A stretch of DNA of 64,000 bases from Dioscorea cayenensis subsp. rotundata (Eukaryota; Streptophyta; Magnoliopsida; Dioscoreales; Dioscoreaceae), in NCBI RefSeq assembly GCF_009730915.1, contig NC_052489.1, positions 4,925,622 through 4,989,621 of the forward strand. Reading direction: 5' to 3'. Below the pieces are notes generated by a model. The model ran no database searches and was not told the DNA's origin. It saw only the letters and a program-made list of their open reading frames with translations. How positions within the stretch are numbered: position 1 is the stretch's first letter; the number at the start of each line of letters is the position of its first letter. Position numbers and translations under genes: made by a program. Shown piece by piece: positions 1-12,700 of the stretch.

Positions 1-1264
1 TTTCTCCTCAAAGTGGATTGAATTTAGTTAGTATTTGTACGATGTCTGTTAATTGAGATGTAAAACCTTGATTAGGAATTTGAGAAAGTTAATTTGCTTG
101 GGTTACCTTGGCTATTAATATTGATTTTAACGCAATTTTCTGAGATGGTAAATTATCTGGGGCTCCATGTTTGTAGGCTCGGGAGCTGATGCAAGGAATC
201 CTGGTTATGAGACAGCCTCCTACGTGAGCCAAAAGATTTACATGGACTATTAGTGACCCGGACCCAATTTGGGTGGGTTGGACATTTTTTAGTTAATAAT
301 TGGATTTGAATTCCCAAACTTTGCCAGAAGAGTTTGCCACCTAGAGTGGAGTTACGATCATGTGGCACTAGTGGAGTTGGTCGTCATGTCTTCCAGACCC
401 TTCGCTTTGAGGCTGGTGTGAGTCTTTGGTTGATAGTTTGAGGACTTGACTGATTAATTTGTGGAGGAGTTGGATCTAAGAGTCAAATGGGAATTTGGTC
501 ATGGCCTAAAGCTTTAATGTCATGGAGCGTGTCCGAATAGCGGGTAAGTTCAACTTTGGATTTGGTCAGTGGTGGACACTTACGGATGAATTAGAAAGAT
601 TTGACATTAAAAGGAGTCGATCGTGTTGGTTCAAGGCAGCAATAGGAACATATTTTCTTGATGGAGATCATTCATAAGCAAGAGGAGATTCTTGGAAACC
701 AGAGAATCTCGATTGCGATGCATTTGAGCATGGTGATGGCTATAATGTTCCAACTCCTCAATACCCTTTAAATTGAGCCTATACGGACATATTTTTACCA
801 ACATTACGGATCTTGAATCTGCGGAGGATGTCGAATTTGGGGTTAAGTAGCGTCGCACGGTGTGTTCTCAGCTTCACAGATGTGTGATTTGAGTGGTGAG
901 AAAGCTATTATGTGAAAGTTGAATAATTCAATATAGTAGCAAACTAAGTTATGATGTTTTTCACTTTATATAATGTATACAATCAAAGTTTTCAGGCACC
1001 AAAATCAAGTAGAGCTCAAGGAATTTCATTGAATAAAAATTACCTACTAAAAGAACAATAGAATGGTACATCTAAAATAAGCTACATCTGAAATAAGGAA
1101 CAGTAAATCAGGAAGAAAAAAAAAAAGTATATCACAAACTGATGAGAAAACCAAAACAAAAAGTACAGGAATGCCCCGACATTCATTTAACATGTTAAGT
1201 GCATACAACATAAAAGAAATAGAGTTTGCCACAATGATAAGGATTACACAAACAAAAGCAGTAC
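1..1264. other. Unassigned sequence 3' of the last visible myosin exon
   Basis: No exon is recognisable on either strand. On the minus strand this should be the intron after myosin exon 11 (donor at 1263-1264). I looked for the next conserved piece of class VIII myosins, the small residues and methionines that follow the last exon seen, and did not find it. Positions 120-900 are richer in GC than the introns on their right and look like old dispersed repeat, but I cannot place them in a family. Either the intron exceeds 1.26 kb or the gene is cut here. Confidence 0.4.
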
Positions 1265-4200
1265 CTTCACTCATATTGATTTCCACATGGTCTTCATTGT
1301 CAATTACAGTGAAAGCAATGTTACCCAACCATAGAACAGCTGCAAGCATTGCAAATGCCTTCTCTTGGTCTTCCTTACTAATTTTAACAATATCTAAGGC
1401 TTCCTAGATAGAGACAAAAGACAATGGACAAATAACACAATGCAATGATTTCAAAGGGGCACTACTATATATATATATATAGAAAGATATTCAAAAGGAT
1501 GATGAAAGGATGGAATAAGAACCATTCAGCTTACCATCAATTTATGAAATCTTTTAGCATCATCAACACCATCAATGGTCAAACAATCATTCTGTTTGAG
1601 ATACTCATACTCATAGGGAGGTTTTAGATTCAACTGTTCTGCAAATTAGGTTAAGAAATTTTGAATTAGTGCACGATTTGCAGCAATTGTCATAAGTTGA
1701 TCTATAAAAATGAAAGTCATCTGACGAGCCATAATATCTTACGGTCATGCTATCATCAAAAACCAATGGACGAAGTTCACAGTATGCAACATTCACAAAA
1801 ATTTAATAATAAATAAAAATATAGATTGGTTTTTTACAAAAGATAATTAACACTGTTGTCATTGTTATTTTTAGCAGAGCAACTGATGATAAAAATGGGT
1901 ATTCAGTATTTGAAGAAGCTACCTTTCACCTCTTTAAAAGTAAGCTCACCTTTCAGAAGGGGAGGAGCCCCTGCACAAAGTTGATAGAAAACATGAAATG
2001 ATCTTTCCCCTCTTGCTTGCTGAACAACCCTTGACTGCATACATTAGGAAGAGTCGTTTATATGAGATAAACAATAAATGATCAAGGTTTAAATTGCAAT
2101 TTGGCTGTTGAGTACCTTCTCAAGCAAAACTTCTCCATGGATTCATAGTTTGCACAAAACACAGTAAGTAACTCAGAAGGTGAAAAAAGCAGTTGCCACA
2201 TAAAATTAATTGGTCCCTGGAGAAAGCTTACATGTTTCAATTTTAGCACCACAAATTCTTCCACTAGGATTAAAATGTAATTCAATCAGCTTCCCCTGCA
2301 AAGCATTAGGGAGATAAAGATTTATTTGTACAGAGGTTAATTCTACAAGAAAGTTGCACACCATAATACATAGAGTAATGCATCAACCATGGCATTTGTT
2401 ACATACAAGTTAAATATGCAATCAATATTAAAATTTAACATGTAAGGTTTTATTCTTTTCTTCACAAAGAAACATGGGAGAACTTACAAATCGACTAGAA
2501 TTATCATTTCTACAAGTTTTTGCATTCCCAAATGCTTCAAGAATACAACTTGTTTGCAAAACTTCACATTCTATCTCACTGCCCCCACAAACTGCAACAA
2601 GATATTGCATTGCAAACTTTGCAGTTTCCGTTTTTCCAGCGCCACTCTCGCCACTTCAACGTAATGCAAATGACTTTGTTAATAGAGCCAACTAGGGATG
2701 TTTAAGTAAGCAATAATGAAAATAAGAAAGAAAAGACAATCAAAGAACATAAACTGAGAGTAGTGAATTATTGCTTACCTGATAACAATTGACTGACTAG
2801 TTCCGACTGTGTGTCCAAAAATAAAAATATTAATGGATAGAAAAGCATCATGTTATTGAAGGTCACATTCATCCAGGGAGCTTACCTCTCATCATTTCAC
2901 TGAAAGCAGTGTCTGCTACAGCATAGACATGTGGGCTGTCTGAGGTTTTTTGTTTATATGCAACCATATAATCATTTCCATAAAGTGGTATGTCTTTGAA
3001 CGGATTGAATGCGATCAGAATCCGCCCGGCTTTTGTCTACAAGAAGACAAAATCAATGAGGGCATGTCGTATTAGAACTCAACCACAATCCATCCATAAA
3101 AGTCCTTACATAGATCATATCATGGGAATATCTTTGCTTGAGATTGTGAAGTACTGAAGGTTCATTTAGATAACTAAGCTTTATCAGATCATCCACATTA
3201 TCAAGCATAACAGGATTTGCTGGTGACAGATTTTCTACAGCCACTGTCAAAACCTAAATGTTGCAACATAATTATAGAACCTTATACACGTCAATTTGAG
3301 CATTGATGAACAAAAATTATACAGTTGAACTAGATCTCACCTTGGCATCAGATAGCAAAATTCTAGCATTGTTCCCTGAAATTGACTGAACTTTTCCCAA
3401 CTCCCACTTGCCAGTTGGAAGCCAACACCAGGCTCTGAGTTCCTGAAAAATGAAAATTACTCAAGAAAAATAAGCACAAAGATGTTACCACTTAACCAGC
3501 TATGCATCCCAGTCCATAGTGTAGTGTGCAAAACAAGCTTGTGTTTTCATTTCAGTAAGGTAAAAAAAAATTAGAAGCACAATTAAACATCAGACAGTGA
3601 TCAATTGGGCCATCAAAAACACAAAGCATATAGAAAAAATCTGACATCAAATGATCCAATTTCCGTAAATTACAGAATCCAAGATGAAATGTGCAGGAGA
3701 ACTACAGTATCTCCTACACAAAAGCTGCAATTAGGAGTGTTCAATATTCTTATGTCCAAGGTGGTCCAAGCATATAACTGAAAATATGAGATCTTTCTGA
3801 CTACATGCCCCATTCCTAACACGCTAATTTGATTTATTGCTCTGGTTCAAATTATAATTAATACACCAAAATCTTACTTAGATCAAGTTTTACACTCGTT
3901 GTGGAGATTTATCATAGAAGTGAATTGCCATTCTCATTTACTGATTTCCACAATTTCCTATTGATTTCAAATCTTGCACTCAATAAGCCCTTCCCTGTCA
4001 CTGCCAAACTAGCATCATTATGTTAAGATAATATTGCACTTCAAAGACCTTAATAGATCACAAGTAAAGAATTCTTTGAGACTATCGATAAAACCAGAAA
4101 CAACTATTAAAAACTTAACAAAGCAGTGAAACATAATTCATTCAAGAATAAGAAAAATTATCAGTGAATTCACGTAACCTTTTTCAATACATAGTCAGCA

Positions 4201-4622
4201 GCATTCTTCATCTTCTCATCAGATCGGCCAACTGAAGATGTGGACGCAGCCAAGTCATCCACTTTTTCATCCCTTCCCTTAAACCTATTTCCTTCAGCCA
4301 TCTCAAAATAAGGAGATTCTTCAGGCTGGTTCTCTGCTCTGATCCTCTTGCGTCCAAAAATGCCATTCTTGAAGATCGCTCCCTCGCCATTCTTTAAAAT
4401 CCAATCTTCTATTTCCCCTCCCTTCTTCTTCGTCCCTTTGGACGTCTTACACTCAATCTTGAAATCCACCGGCAGTGACCGCCTCGCCAACGGGAGGCGA
4501 CCTCTTGCATTCGGCCGGGCGGGCAACGCCGGCGGCAAATCCGTAGGCTGCTCACCCCTCCGCCGCAGCGAGTCCAGCATTTCCTCCAACGAGCTCCTCA
4601 GGCTCATCGTCTCCGAATCCAT
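1265..4622 (-). CDS. Class VIII unconventional myosin, N-terminal part (partial)
   Basis: Actin-based motor of the plant-specific class VIII, which acts at the plasma membrane, plasmodesmata and endosomes. Eleven exons join in phase: 4622-4179, 3442-3341, 3253-3110, 3036-2886, 2806-2779, 2653-2488, 2295-2232, 2129-2116, 2034-1950, 1638-1535 and 1403-1265, about 480 residues. The N-terminal 148 residues carry the [12 protein letters not shown] stretch of this class. An SH3-like segment starting [13 protein letters not shown] follows, then the motor: P-loop GESGAGKT at about residues 291-298 and switch I NDNSSRF at about 339-345. The last exon holds [11 protein letters not shown]. The rest of the motor, the IQ motifs and the tail (over half of a roughly 1,150-residue protein) are absent from the window. 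The start is the ATG at 4622, in good context (G at -3 and +4). Exon 8 is only 14 nt and exon 5 only 28 nt. Class VIII identity is from recalled family sequence, not a search. Confidence 0.93.
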
Positions 4623-4630
4623 TGCCACAT
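4604..4630 (-). promoter_or_regulatory. Overlapping 8-codon upstream ORF at the myosin start
   Basis: An ATG at 4630, eight bases before the myosin ATG and in another frame, opens an 8-codon frame ending in TGA at 4604-4606, inside the myosin coding sequence. Its context is weak (T at -3) while the myosin ATG is strong, so leaky scanning is likely. It matters only if transcription starts upstream of 4630, which is inferred. Confidence 0.5.
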
Positions 4631-4814
4631 AAAAACCAACAACCGAACCTCAAAACTCCCAATTTCCTCGATCAATTACCAATTCTCCTCAAACCAAACC
4701 TCAAAAAAATTCCATCTTTCTCAATATTCCATCAAAGACACCCACGAAAACATGTGATTTTCCCCAATTTCATCAGAATCCAAATCCAAAACTCTGTTTC
4801 TTTAGATACATCAA

Positions 4815-4856
4815 ACACTAACCCTAACCCTAATCCTAACCCTAGCTCTAAATCTT
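4815..4856. promoter_or_regulatory. Telo-box cluster (AACCCTAA repeats) upstream of the myosin gene
   Basis: Four near-perfect plant telomere-type units (ACCCTA with variable linkers) lie about 200 bp upstream of the myosin ATG. Telo-boxes are common in promoters and leaders of plant housekeeping and translation genes and are bound by TRB-type Myb proteins. The cluster is too short and too close to a start codon to be a telomere relic. Confidence 0.6.
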
Positions 4857-7526
4857 GCCTCTCTTGTCTCTCAAATCGGAGATCTTTCTGGTCCGTTACC
4901 AAAGAATTCAAATTTAGGTAGGGCCCATCTCCTCCCACTCTTTCTCTAACGGCATTTGAATAAATTTTTTTTATTATTTTTTTATTTTTCTTAATTACTT
5001 AATTAATAGGTGGAATTATTACAGAGTTTTAATATTAAAAAAAATATGAAAATTAATATAATAAAATATTTCTTAAAAAAATAAATAAATATAGATTTAA
5101 ATCGCTTAAACAATAGTTTCCACTGGTACCCTTTTTTTATTTTAAAGCTTCTTATTAAATTAATTTGTTGAATTTATTTTAGAAATTATAGAGTTTTCAT
5201 ATTTACGAAATGGAAAGCTATTAAAATGAGATTAATTTTTTAATGTTGAAACGTGGATTTTTAATATTCGCTAATTAATTGATTGAATTAAATTTTTTTT
5301 TGGATATTGTAGAGATTTAATATTAAAGAAAAGTATTTGCTATAATAGTTAGAGGATTTCTTTAAAAATAAAAAATAAAAAATCTGTAACTGAAATTGAT
5401 GGGAGATTAAAGAGTTTTAAAATTAAAAAAAATGAAAAAAAGAAACACAAGATTAATATAACAAAATATTTGTTGGAAACGGTAAAAGGGGCTTTAAAAA
5501 AAAATCCGTTTCTTTTGCTTTAACTATTAATTGCTAAAAAAACAGTGGATTTTTAAAAATATAAATTATATTTCCTCAAAAAAAAAAAGAATATAAATTA
5601 TATTAAAAAAAATCTACTAAATAATATGTCCGATCTTGCGTTCTTAATCCTCATGATTTTCTTGGGGATTGTTTGGATATTTGAATTATTAATATCATCT
5701 TCAAACGATAAAATTTCTACTTTTTTTTAGCATAATTAAAACAAAAACAAATAAAGAAAGAATCCGTCAAGATACATATGCATGTATGTATGTATCTATG
5801 TGTGTATACAAATTATATACGTATTAATTGATTTTGAAAATTTATCATTGATATATATGTGATTAGAGTAACTAAGGCATAGCGTAATAGTTTTCCATCT
5901 TATTTGTGCTTGAGAGGCCTTAAACCTCTCAAGCATAATGCAAAAATAAAAATTTAAAAAAATTGCTTATTATCAATTTGTCAAACAAAAATGTATATGT
6001 GATGAGAGACATTTTTTTAAATTAAGAATATGAGAGAAAACCTAGATTTGTGTTGATTGTAAAAATTATATATTTTAAAATTAAAAATATATTTTCAAAA
6101 TCATAATAATTTTTAGCTTTAATATATTTATTTAAAATAATTAAAATTTCTTTATGGTTAACTATGATTTTCTTACATTATAATTAAATTGGAGGTTTAT
6201 AATTTTTTTAAATGAGGGGATTTCAATCCTAACACTGTAATTTGTAACCATGTTCTCTGAGTTACACGACTCACCCTATTTTCATTAAATTTAATATTGG
6301 GAGTATCTTTAAAAAAAAAATTCTACGGTTATATCCAATTAAATACACTCTAAAAATGAGTGAGTAGTAAATTATCTAAATAATAATAATTTTTAAAAAA
6401 TAATTTATTTTACCTAAGGTAAAAAATATAATTTTATTATGCATATTTGATATTTGATTGTTGTCTATTTATCATTGAGTGTTAAAAATTTATTATGTGA
6501 GTAATAACAAGTCTAGAACACAAGATCGGACATATGATTTCACAAAATATTGATTCTTGAAATTTTTTTTTATTCATAAAAATTTATTATTTTTCAAAAA
6601 CTTACTATTTAGGGTTTTCAATCCAAATATAAAAAGGAATATTTTTCTTAGAAAAATAATTACGCATGCATATTTCCTGAAATTTCTGAAGCCCATTAAG
6701 AAATTCGTTGGTTTATATGAACACTGCTATTTATGGTTTTTAAATTTAAATTTGTTTGTGAAATATCTATTTTACCCTATGAAAGAATACAATGGAGATA
6801 TTTCTTCTGATAATTTGAATTTTTTAAAATAACTTATTTAATTTTGTTTGTGAAATGTCTATGATAAAAGTGGATAAACCACAAAAAAATGTCTATTTTG
6901 CCTTAAGATAGAATACAATGGAGATATTTATTTCTTCTAAAAATATTGATAATAATTTTAAAATTTTTGAAAAAAAAAAAATATAACCGTCAGGTGATCA
7001 ATATGGACTAAAAAACATAAATGGACCCAAAACAGCAACAATGGTTGGCCATTATTTATTTAGTGGTTAAAAAAAAAATAATCAAGGACTAACATGTGAG
7101 AATAACATTTCCCAGGGATTAGTAAGTAATTTAATAAAAAAAATCTTAACTTAAGCAAGCAATAATAGCATCAATTAATGTGAGATAAAATAATAATGTC
7201 CAGATATATTGCTCCCTTCGGATTTTATTACTTGGATAACTCCTCTAATAAATACTGTTATAAATGTCTTTGTTTTTCACAAACTTCATACATGTTTATG
7301 TCGCAAATAAATAAATGTAAATTTTAAATTATTAATATTATATTTAATATTAAACAATTTAAATAAAATAAAAAAATATTTTAAAATTTGTTCATTGAAA
7401 TACTCCGAAAACAGATTATATATCTATTTTAATTTATCTAAAAAATAATTATTATTTTTTTAATATATTTAAAGCAAAATCTAGAAGTATTGAGAGTGAT
7501 CGATACTAGTATAGAGAGTGATCGAT

Positions 7527-7572
7527 ACTAATAATAATAATAATAATTATTATTATTATTATTATTATTATT
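7527..7572. repeat. Self-complementary (AAT)n-(ATT)n microsatellite
   Basis: A run of TAA units passes directly into a run of ATT units, so the tract is an inverted repeat that can fold on itself. A 17-bp direct repeat (GAGAGTGATCGATACTA) sits just to its left, in two copies. Confidence 0.85.
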
Positions 7573-8080
7573 TTAAATTCTATTATTTATACATATTAAA
7601 AATATAAGGATTAATATGTGAAGAAAACTTCCAAAGGCCTAAACTACCAATTAGCATAAAAAAGCACGCGACGGCATGAGTGGAGAGGCAGAGACAGAGG
7701 GTCAAATCTCTCTCGGCAACAAAATTATAGTAACACTATAGAATAGTTTAGTAGCAGCATTGTTCATTTATTATTATGTATATTAATCTATTTCACATGA
7801 TAAATTTTTAGGATCCGTTAAGCTACCGTAATTTGTACACTATCATATTTGTTTAGTGTTTATCTATATAATAACTTTTGTTTGGAGCGGCATTTCTTGT
7901 CTTGGTTAAAAAAAATTCACAAATATTAATAAGTAATTTAATAATAATAAAAAAATCTTTAGCTAAGGCAAAAAAAATAATACACCTATTAATGTCAGAT
8001 AATAACAATAATAATAATAATAAATTATTATTAATTAAAAAAAAGGGTTAGTAGAATCTATTATAGGGGGGAAATGATGA

Positions 8081-8085
<5 letters not shown>

Positions 8086-8112
<27 letters not shown>
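8086..8112 (+). repeat. (GA)n microsatellite
   Basis: About 13 GA units at the left edge of the GC-richer island 1.7 kb upstream of the VAL gene. Confidence 0.9.
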
Positions 8113-8577
8113 GGGAAGTGTGAAAAGCATGAGGAAGGTGTTACGTGCCTGCAGGGCCTTCCTTTGCTGCCCATGCAGATTTGGATGCATTCACATCACC
8201 CCCATCCCCCACTCACTTCACGCCTCTTTGTTATTCTCACTCCCTCATTATATTCCTTTGCCTTGCCTCCTTCTCCTCTACTTTTTTCTTACTTTTTTTC
8301 TATTTACAAAGTCGACGAAGCAAAGGACAAACGGGTACAAAGATACATTAATTATGATGCCTTGAATAACCTCATGAGAATAATCATCTCGCCATGCAAC
8401 CATGGAAGAGAGAACGAGAAGTAATCCTCACACAGAACTCCCACAGAAGACCCTAAATATGAATTGTAAGCTGAGAGATTTAAACTCGAAACCTCTCACT
8501 TACAACCATGAGTAGTTACCATTGGGCTAACCCAAAGTTCCTTACTTTTTCTACTTTCTATCCCCACTTTCCGATTC

Positions 8578-8579
<2 letters not shown>

Positions 8580-8623
<44 letters not shown>

Positions 8624-8624
8624 T
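8580..8624 (+). repeat. (ATT)n microsatellite
   Basis: About 14 uninterrupted ATT units. Confidence 0.9.
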
Positions 8625-9785
8625 CTTCGCACCATATGTTTTTTGTTGACAGAATATTTTTAAAATTTTTCTTGTTTTTGAACATGAATGTGGTGATAGG
8701 CCAATATGATTTTAATTGCCAAACGTTCTTTATGTAAACTTTTTTTATTAAAATAACATTTAAATATTATCAATTTTTTTTATTTTTGGCGTTCGGTTTT
8801 AACTATTTTGAATTTTAAATTAATTGTAGCAAGATACTAAAACACTATAAGAAAATAAATCTTTCATAATATGGTAGATGTTTTTTTTTTATATTTGAAG
8901 ATTTAAATTTGAATCAAATTATTTAAAATGACCATATTTTTACTATCTGGACTAATCTTTAATACTATTGGATATTTTTAAAATAAAACATTAAATAAAC
9001 CAAGAATGTTATTTTATTAATATTTTTTTAAATAAAAAATAAATTAATTTATAATTTAAAAAAAATATATTTAAATATCAAAATTCTTAACTCAACTTAT
9101 TAGATTCAGTAAATATGAATACATAAAATAAAAAAAAAGTTTGAGGCACTCTTTTTTTTTTAAAAAAAAATTAATTAATTAGTTGACATCAATTAAAACA
9201 TTATTTATATTAATTTAAATTTTGTTGGAAATTGCGTTTTTGAAATTTGAACACAAGCCAGTGTTTAACTGGCCTGCCACGTCACACACATATACATAGC
9301 TTTACCCCCTCATTAGTGAAAAAAAAAGAGTAGAAAAAAATGAAAAACAGCGTGACTTTATCAAAGGTTCCCTTCTATTTATCCACTTGTCTTCATTATA
9401 TATATATTTAAAAAAAAAAAAATCCACAAAATAAAACACCAAGACCCGGATGAGAAACCAACGTGCTCGGTTCCACTCACTCGCGGTAAACGCACCATAG
9501 CAGTTACATCGAGCTCACCAATAGCATGTTGACCTCGTGCGACTAAATCAAGAAGCGGTGAGAGTTACTGCGGTGACCATACCGCTAGAACTAGAAAGAG
9601 GGGAAGAAGCGACGACGCCGAGATAGTTGTGTTTTTTTTTTAGTTCTTTTTTTCCAAAATTTCTCTTTTTTTTAGCTTCTCTCTCGTTCTTTGATTCTTT
9701 GTCTTCGAAACCCTGGGAAATTTTCTTGGTTGATTGGTTCGATCGAGAGCTTTTCTGGGGTTTGAGGGTTTGGTGGCCCTCTCTG

Positions 9786-12700
9786 ATGGCGTCGGTTGGG
9801 GCGGCGGCGTCGAAGGCGGCGAGGATCTGCTTCAATTCGCACTGTAAGGAGGCGAAGCCGGAGGCGGCGCCTGTTCGGAAAGGGTGGAGGCTTCGCTCTG
9901 GAGAGTATGCTGACCTCTGTGATCGATGCTGGTGAGTTGCGGTTTCTCTACTTCTCCCTCTTGAATCTGTGCTTGTGTTGTGTTTCACGTGGTTTATTGG
10001 ATTCTTGGGACGGAATGAGACTTGTTGCTTTGTGTTCAAATTCGGTTCTTTAGGGCAATTCAATGGTAAATTTGAGATCTTTTTGGTGTTTGGTTTTGTG
10101 CTGTGTTGTTCTGATTAATTTCTGTGTCTTTGTGTTTTAGGTTTTGTTGGGTGATATTTCTGAGGGTTTTAGTGGCGTAAGATGACTGGGTTTTTGGATC
10201 TTAAAAAGATTTTGGTTTATTTTGAATGTTTGTTTTCTATTTCCTGATTTCTTGCGGGCTGGGAACTCTATGAGTATGCTAAGTATTGTACGTGTTTGCC
10301 ACAGCGCTTATGGTTTGTTATTGTACTCAGTCGAGTGTGTCTTACCGTATTCTGTATCATTTAATTTTTCATCATCTTTTTATCTGTTTCAGTGGAAATT
10401 ATGAGCAAGGAACCTTCTGTGAGACCTTTCACTCAGATGATGCAGGGTGGAGAAATTGTGAATCATGCAGGAAGGTGAGAGAACTGTGTCAAAATAAGTG
10501 TTTTTGATTTAAAGAAGGTTTATGAGCAGAATCAAATGCTATCTTGTAGGAGTTTATGAGTGTTTATGCTTTAATATGCTGTTTGGGACTGTTTTTTCTT
10601 CTGCAGCGTGTTCATTGTGGATGCATAGTCTCCAACCAAGCTTATCTGCTGCTTGATGCTGGTGGTGTTGAGTGCATAGCTTGCGTTAGAAAGGCCCTCG
10701 TATCGGTAAGTGAAAATTATGATATGGTGCATTATTTTGAGACTTTAGCCTCTATTCCTCATGTTTGTGTGAATACATGTAGATAACTTCTGCATCGAGT
10801 GATCTGCTTTTAATCTTATTCAGAATGCTTGTTTTTGATGGATCAAAGTAATGTATCATTTAAAAAATTTGATTTCATGGTTTGCCTACCCCTGCTACTT
10901 GCACTTCTGGAAGGTTCTATCTTGAATGCCAAGAAGAAATGAGCAGCATTTTGAAGGTTTTTACTGAGACTTGGCATTAATGGTTGGGTATACTTGAGTA
11001 GGAATAGGTTTGTAATGGTATTTGCATTCATCAGCTTAAATTTCAGAAGTTACTTCTGTCTTCTGCTGGTTGCCAAAATTTGATTTGCAGAATGTCTGCA
11101 AGAAGATATGTTCAGACCATTGGTTTACCCTAGTTATGTTGTGTATGATTGAACTACTAGTACGATTGATATGATATAGTGGTAAGAGGGAGGGCCATAG
11201 ATATGAAGAATGAAACAATATTAAGATGTTTTTCTTAGGTTTCTCACTTAGCTGTAGTTGGATTCTGATTCATAGCTCTGTCCAGATATTGAAAATTGAG
11301 TACTGCCTGTAGGAGTTATGCTGACAAGACATAATAATTGGAGATTGAGATTGAGATGGATTGGAATGTTCCCTCATGTCAACCACATAAATTATGTTTG
11401 CATGTATTATGCATGCACTATCAATCATGGGAAGTGAGTTAACTACCATTGCAAATTAAATAAGCCATGCCCACTATAATGTTTAATCACATTTACGTTA
11501 CTTTTAAAGAGAATACCCCGGCCTTTTTACCAAGCACATGTTGAGGTGTTAGTTAGCACAGATAAAAGAGGATCAGTTCGTTACCCTTAAGGCTTGTGTT
11601 GACCTATTAAAGCTGCCTCCTTGGATATGGGTTGGCCAACATAGGTTCCAAGGCTAACATGTATCTGATCTTATTGCCACTTGTCTTAACCTTCTCTTGG
11701 AGTGTGGTGCCTTGTAGTCCATCACTTGGAAGCTATGTGGTTTGTCATATAGGTGCTGGATGCTTTTTCTCCCATCTCATCTTCTGTGCTACCTGGTTAG
11801 TTTCAGGATGTTGACAGATCTGTGGTGTTTTATACTACATTTTTTTCAGTTAATTGTATATTCTTATTTTGTATAAAATATCTATATTGCAGGGCATAAA
11901 CTTTAGTATGTATAATCAGCCTTAAACTTTAGTGTGTATGATCAGCCTTCATTTATCTATTTTGAAGAGATTTCCAATGAGTTCTGTCAAATTTCTGTCA
12001 AACTTTAATGCATTACTTTCTCTGGTAGGTCTCTTGTTTATGTTTGAGATCTACATAATATTCCAGGAACTTTGCTGTCTATGATTTTTTCTTCTTTGTT
12101 GACAAGTAACCATACCACATCTTATTCCTATGCGTGTGATCATGTTTTTACTTCTTAGATATTGCTAGAGCTTATGTTTGCTAGATTTATACTTCATGTC
12201 CTCTTTCTTGGTTATCTATTCTCACATTTGTGAACATCTTCATTGCTTGTTGTAAAACATGCTTATCAATTTTTCAGGCACCAAACCAGATGCGGCCATC
12301 ACCTTCATTTCTGCCATTACAACAAGCATCTGAGCGGCCAAAAGATTTGCCAACTAAAAGCTGGAACCAAATGAGTTCATATCCTGGACAATGGCGTCAA
12401 ATGCCTAAAATATGGAATTTGTCTAATCAAACTGAACTGCAAAGGCGAATATCATATGAATTTGACAGACCTAGTTCTAGTGAGAAACTAATTTCTGGAG
12501 TGCGGCCTTCAATCTGTGTGCCAGAGAAGAAAGCTGATGATTTGTCAGAGAGAATGGCATTCAGCAGCCTCAGCCATCATGTCGTGAGGGACAGATATGT
12601 TAATGGAAACAACGGCTTAGACTCGGTTTCTGCATTTAATACATATCACCAAGATGAAAGGAATGTTGATGGCACACCAGATTCTGGTCACCCTAGGGGT

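Larger units (their letters stand above)
4923..9700. other. AT-rich intergenic region, no gene seen
   Basis: This stretch separates the divergent myosin and VAL genes. It is very AT-rich, with long A and T runs and no frame with protein-like composition. A moderately GC-rich island at 8060-8440 has short open frames but only a GA run and low-complexity translation, so I do not call a gene. Simple repeats are listed separately. Confidence 0.6.

Noticed and set aside
858..880. TGTGTTCTCAG resembling the first half of miR398
   Set aside because: The match stops after 11 bases and no complementary arm is nearby, so it cannot be a precursor.
4815..4856. Interstitial telomere
   Set aside because: Only about four units, imperfect, and located in a gene leader; telo-box is the better explanation.
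4622..4921. Plus-strand frame with NPNPNPNP repeats
   Set aside because: It translates the telo-box cluster and upstream leader of the myosin gene; not a protein.
8172..8398. CATGCA (RY) words at 8172 and 8393 as autoregulatory sites of the VAL gene
   Set aside because: Six-base words are expected by chance and lie 1.4-1.6 kb upstream; nothing else supports autoregulation.
8074..8424. Open frames of 68-116 codons in three frames in a GC-richer island
   Set aside because: The translation is driven by the GA run and Pro/Ser/Phe-rich low complexity. Three frames are open at once, so none is credible. I also tried it as a microRNA precursor and saw no stable pairing arms.
9548..10063. 171-codon minus-strand frame over VAL exon 1
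   Set aside because: Antisense shadow of the GC-rich first exon and leader of the VAL gene.
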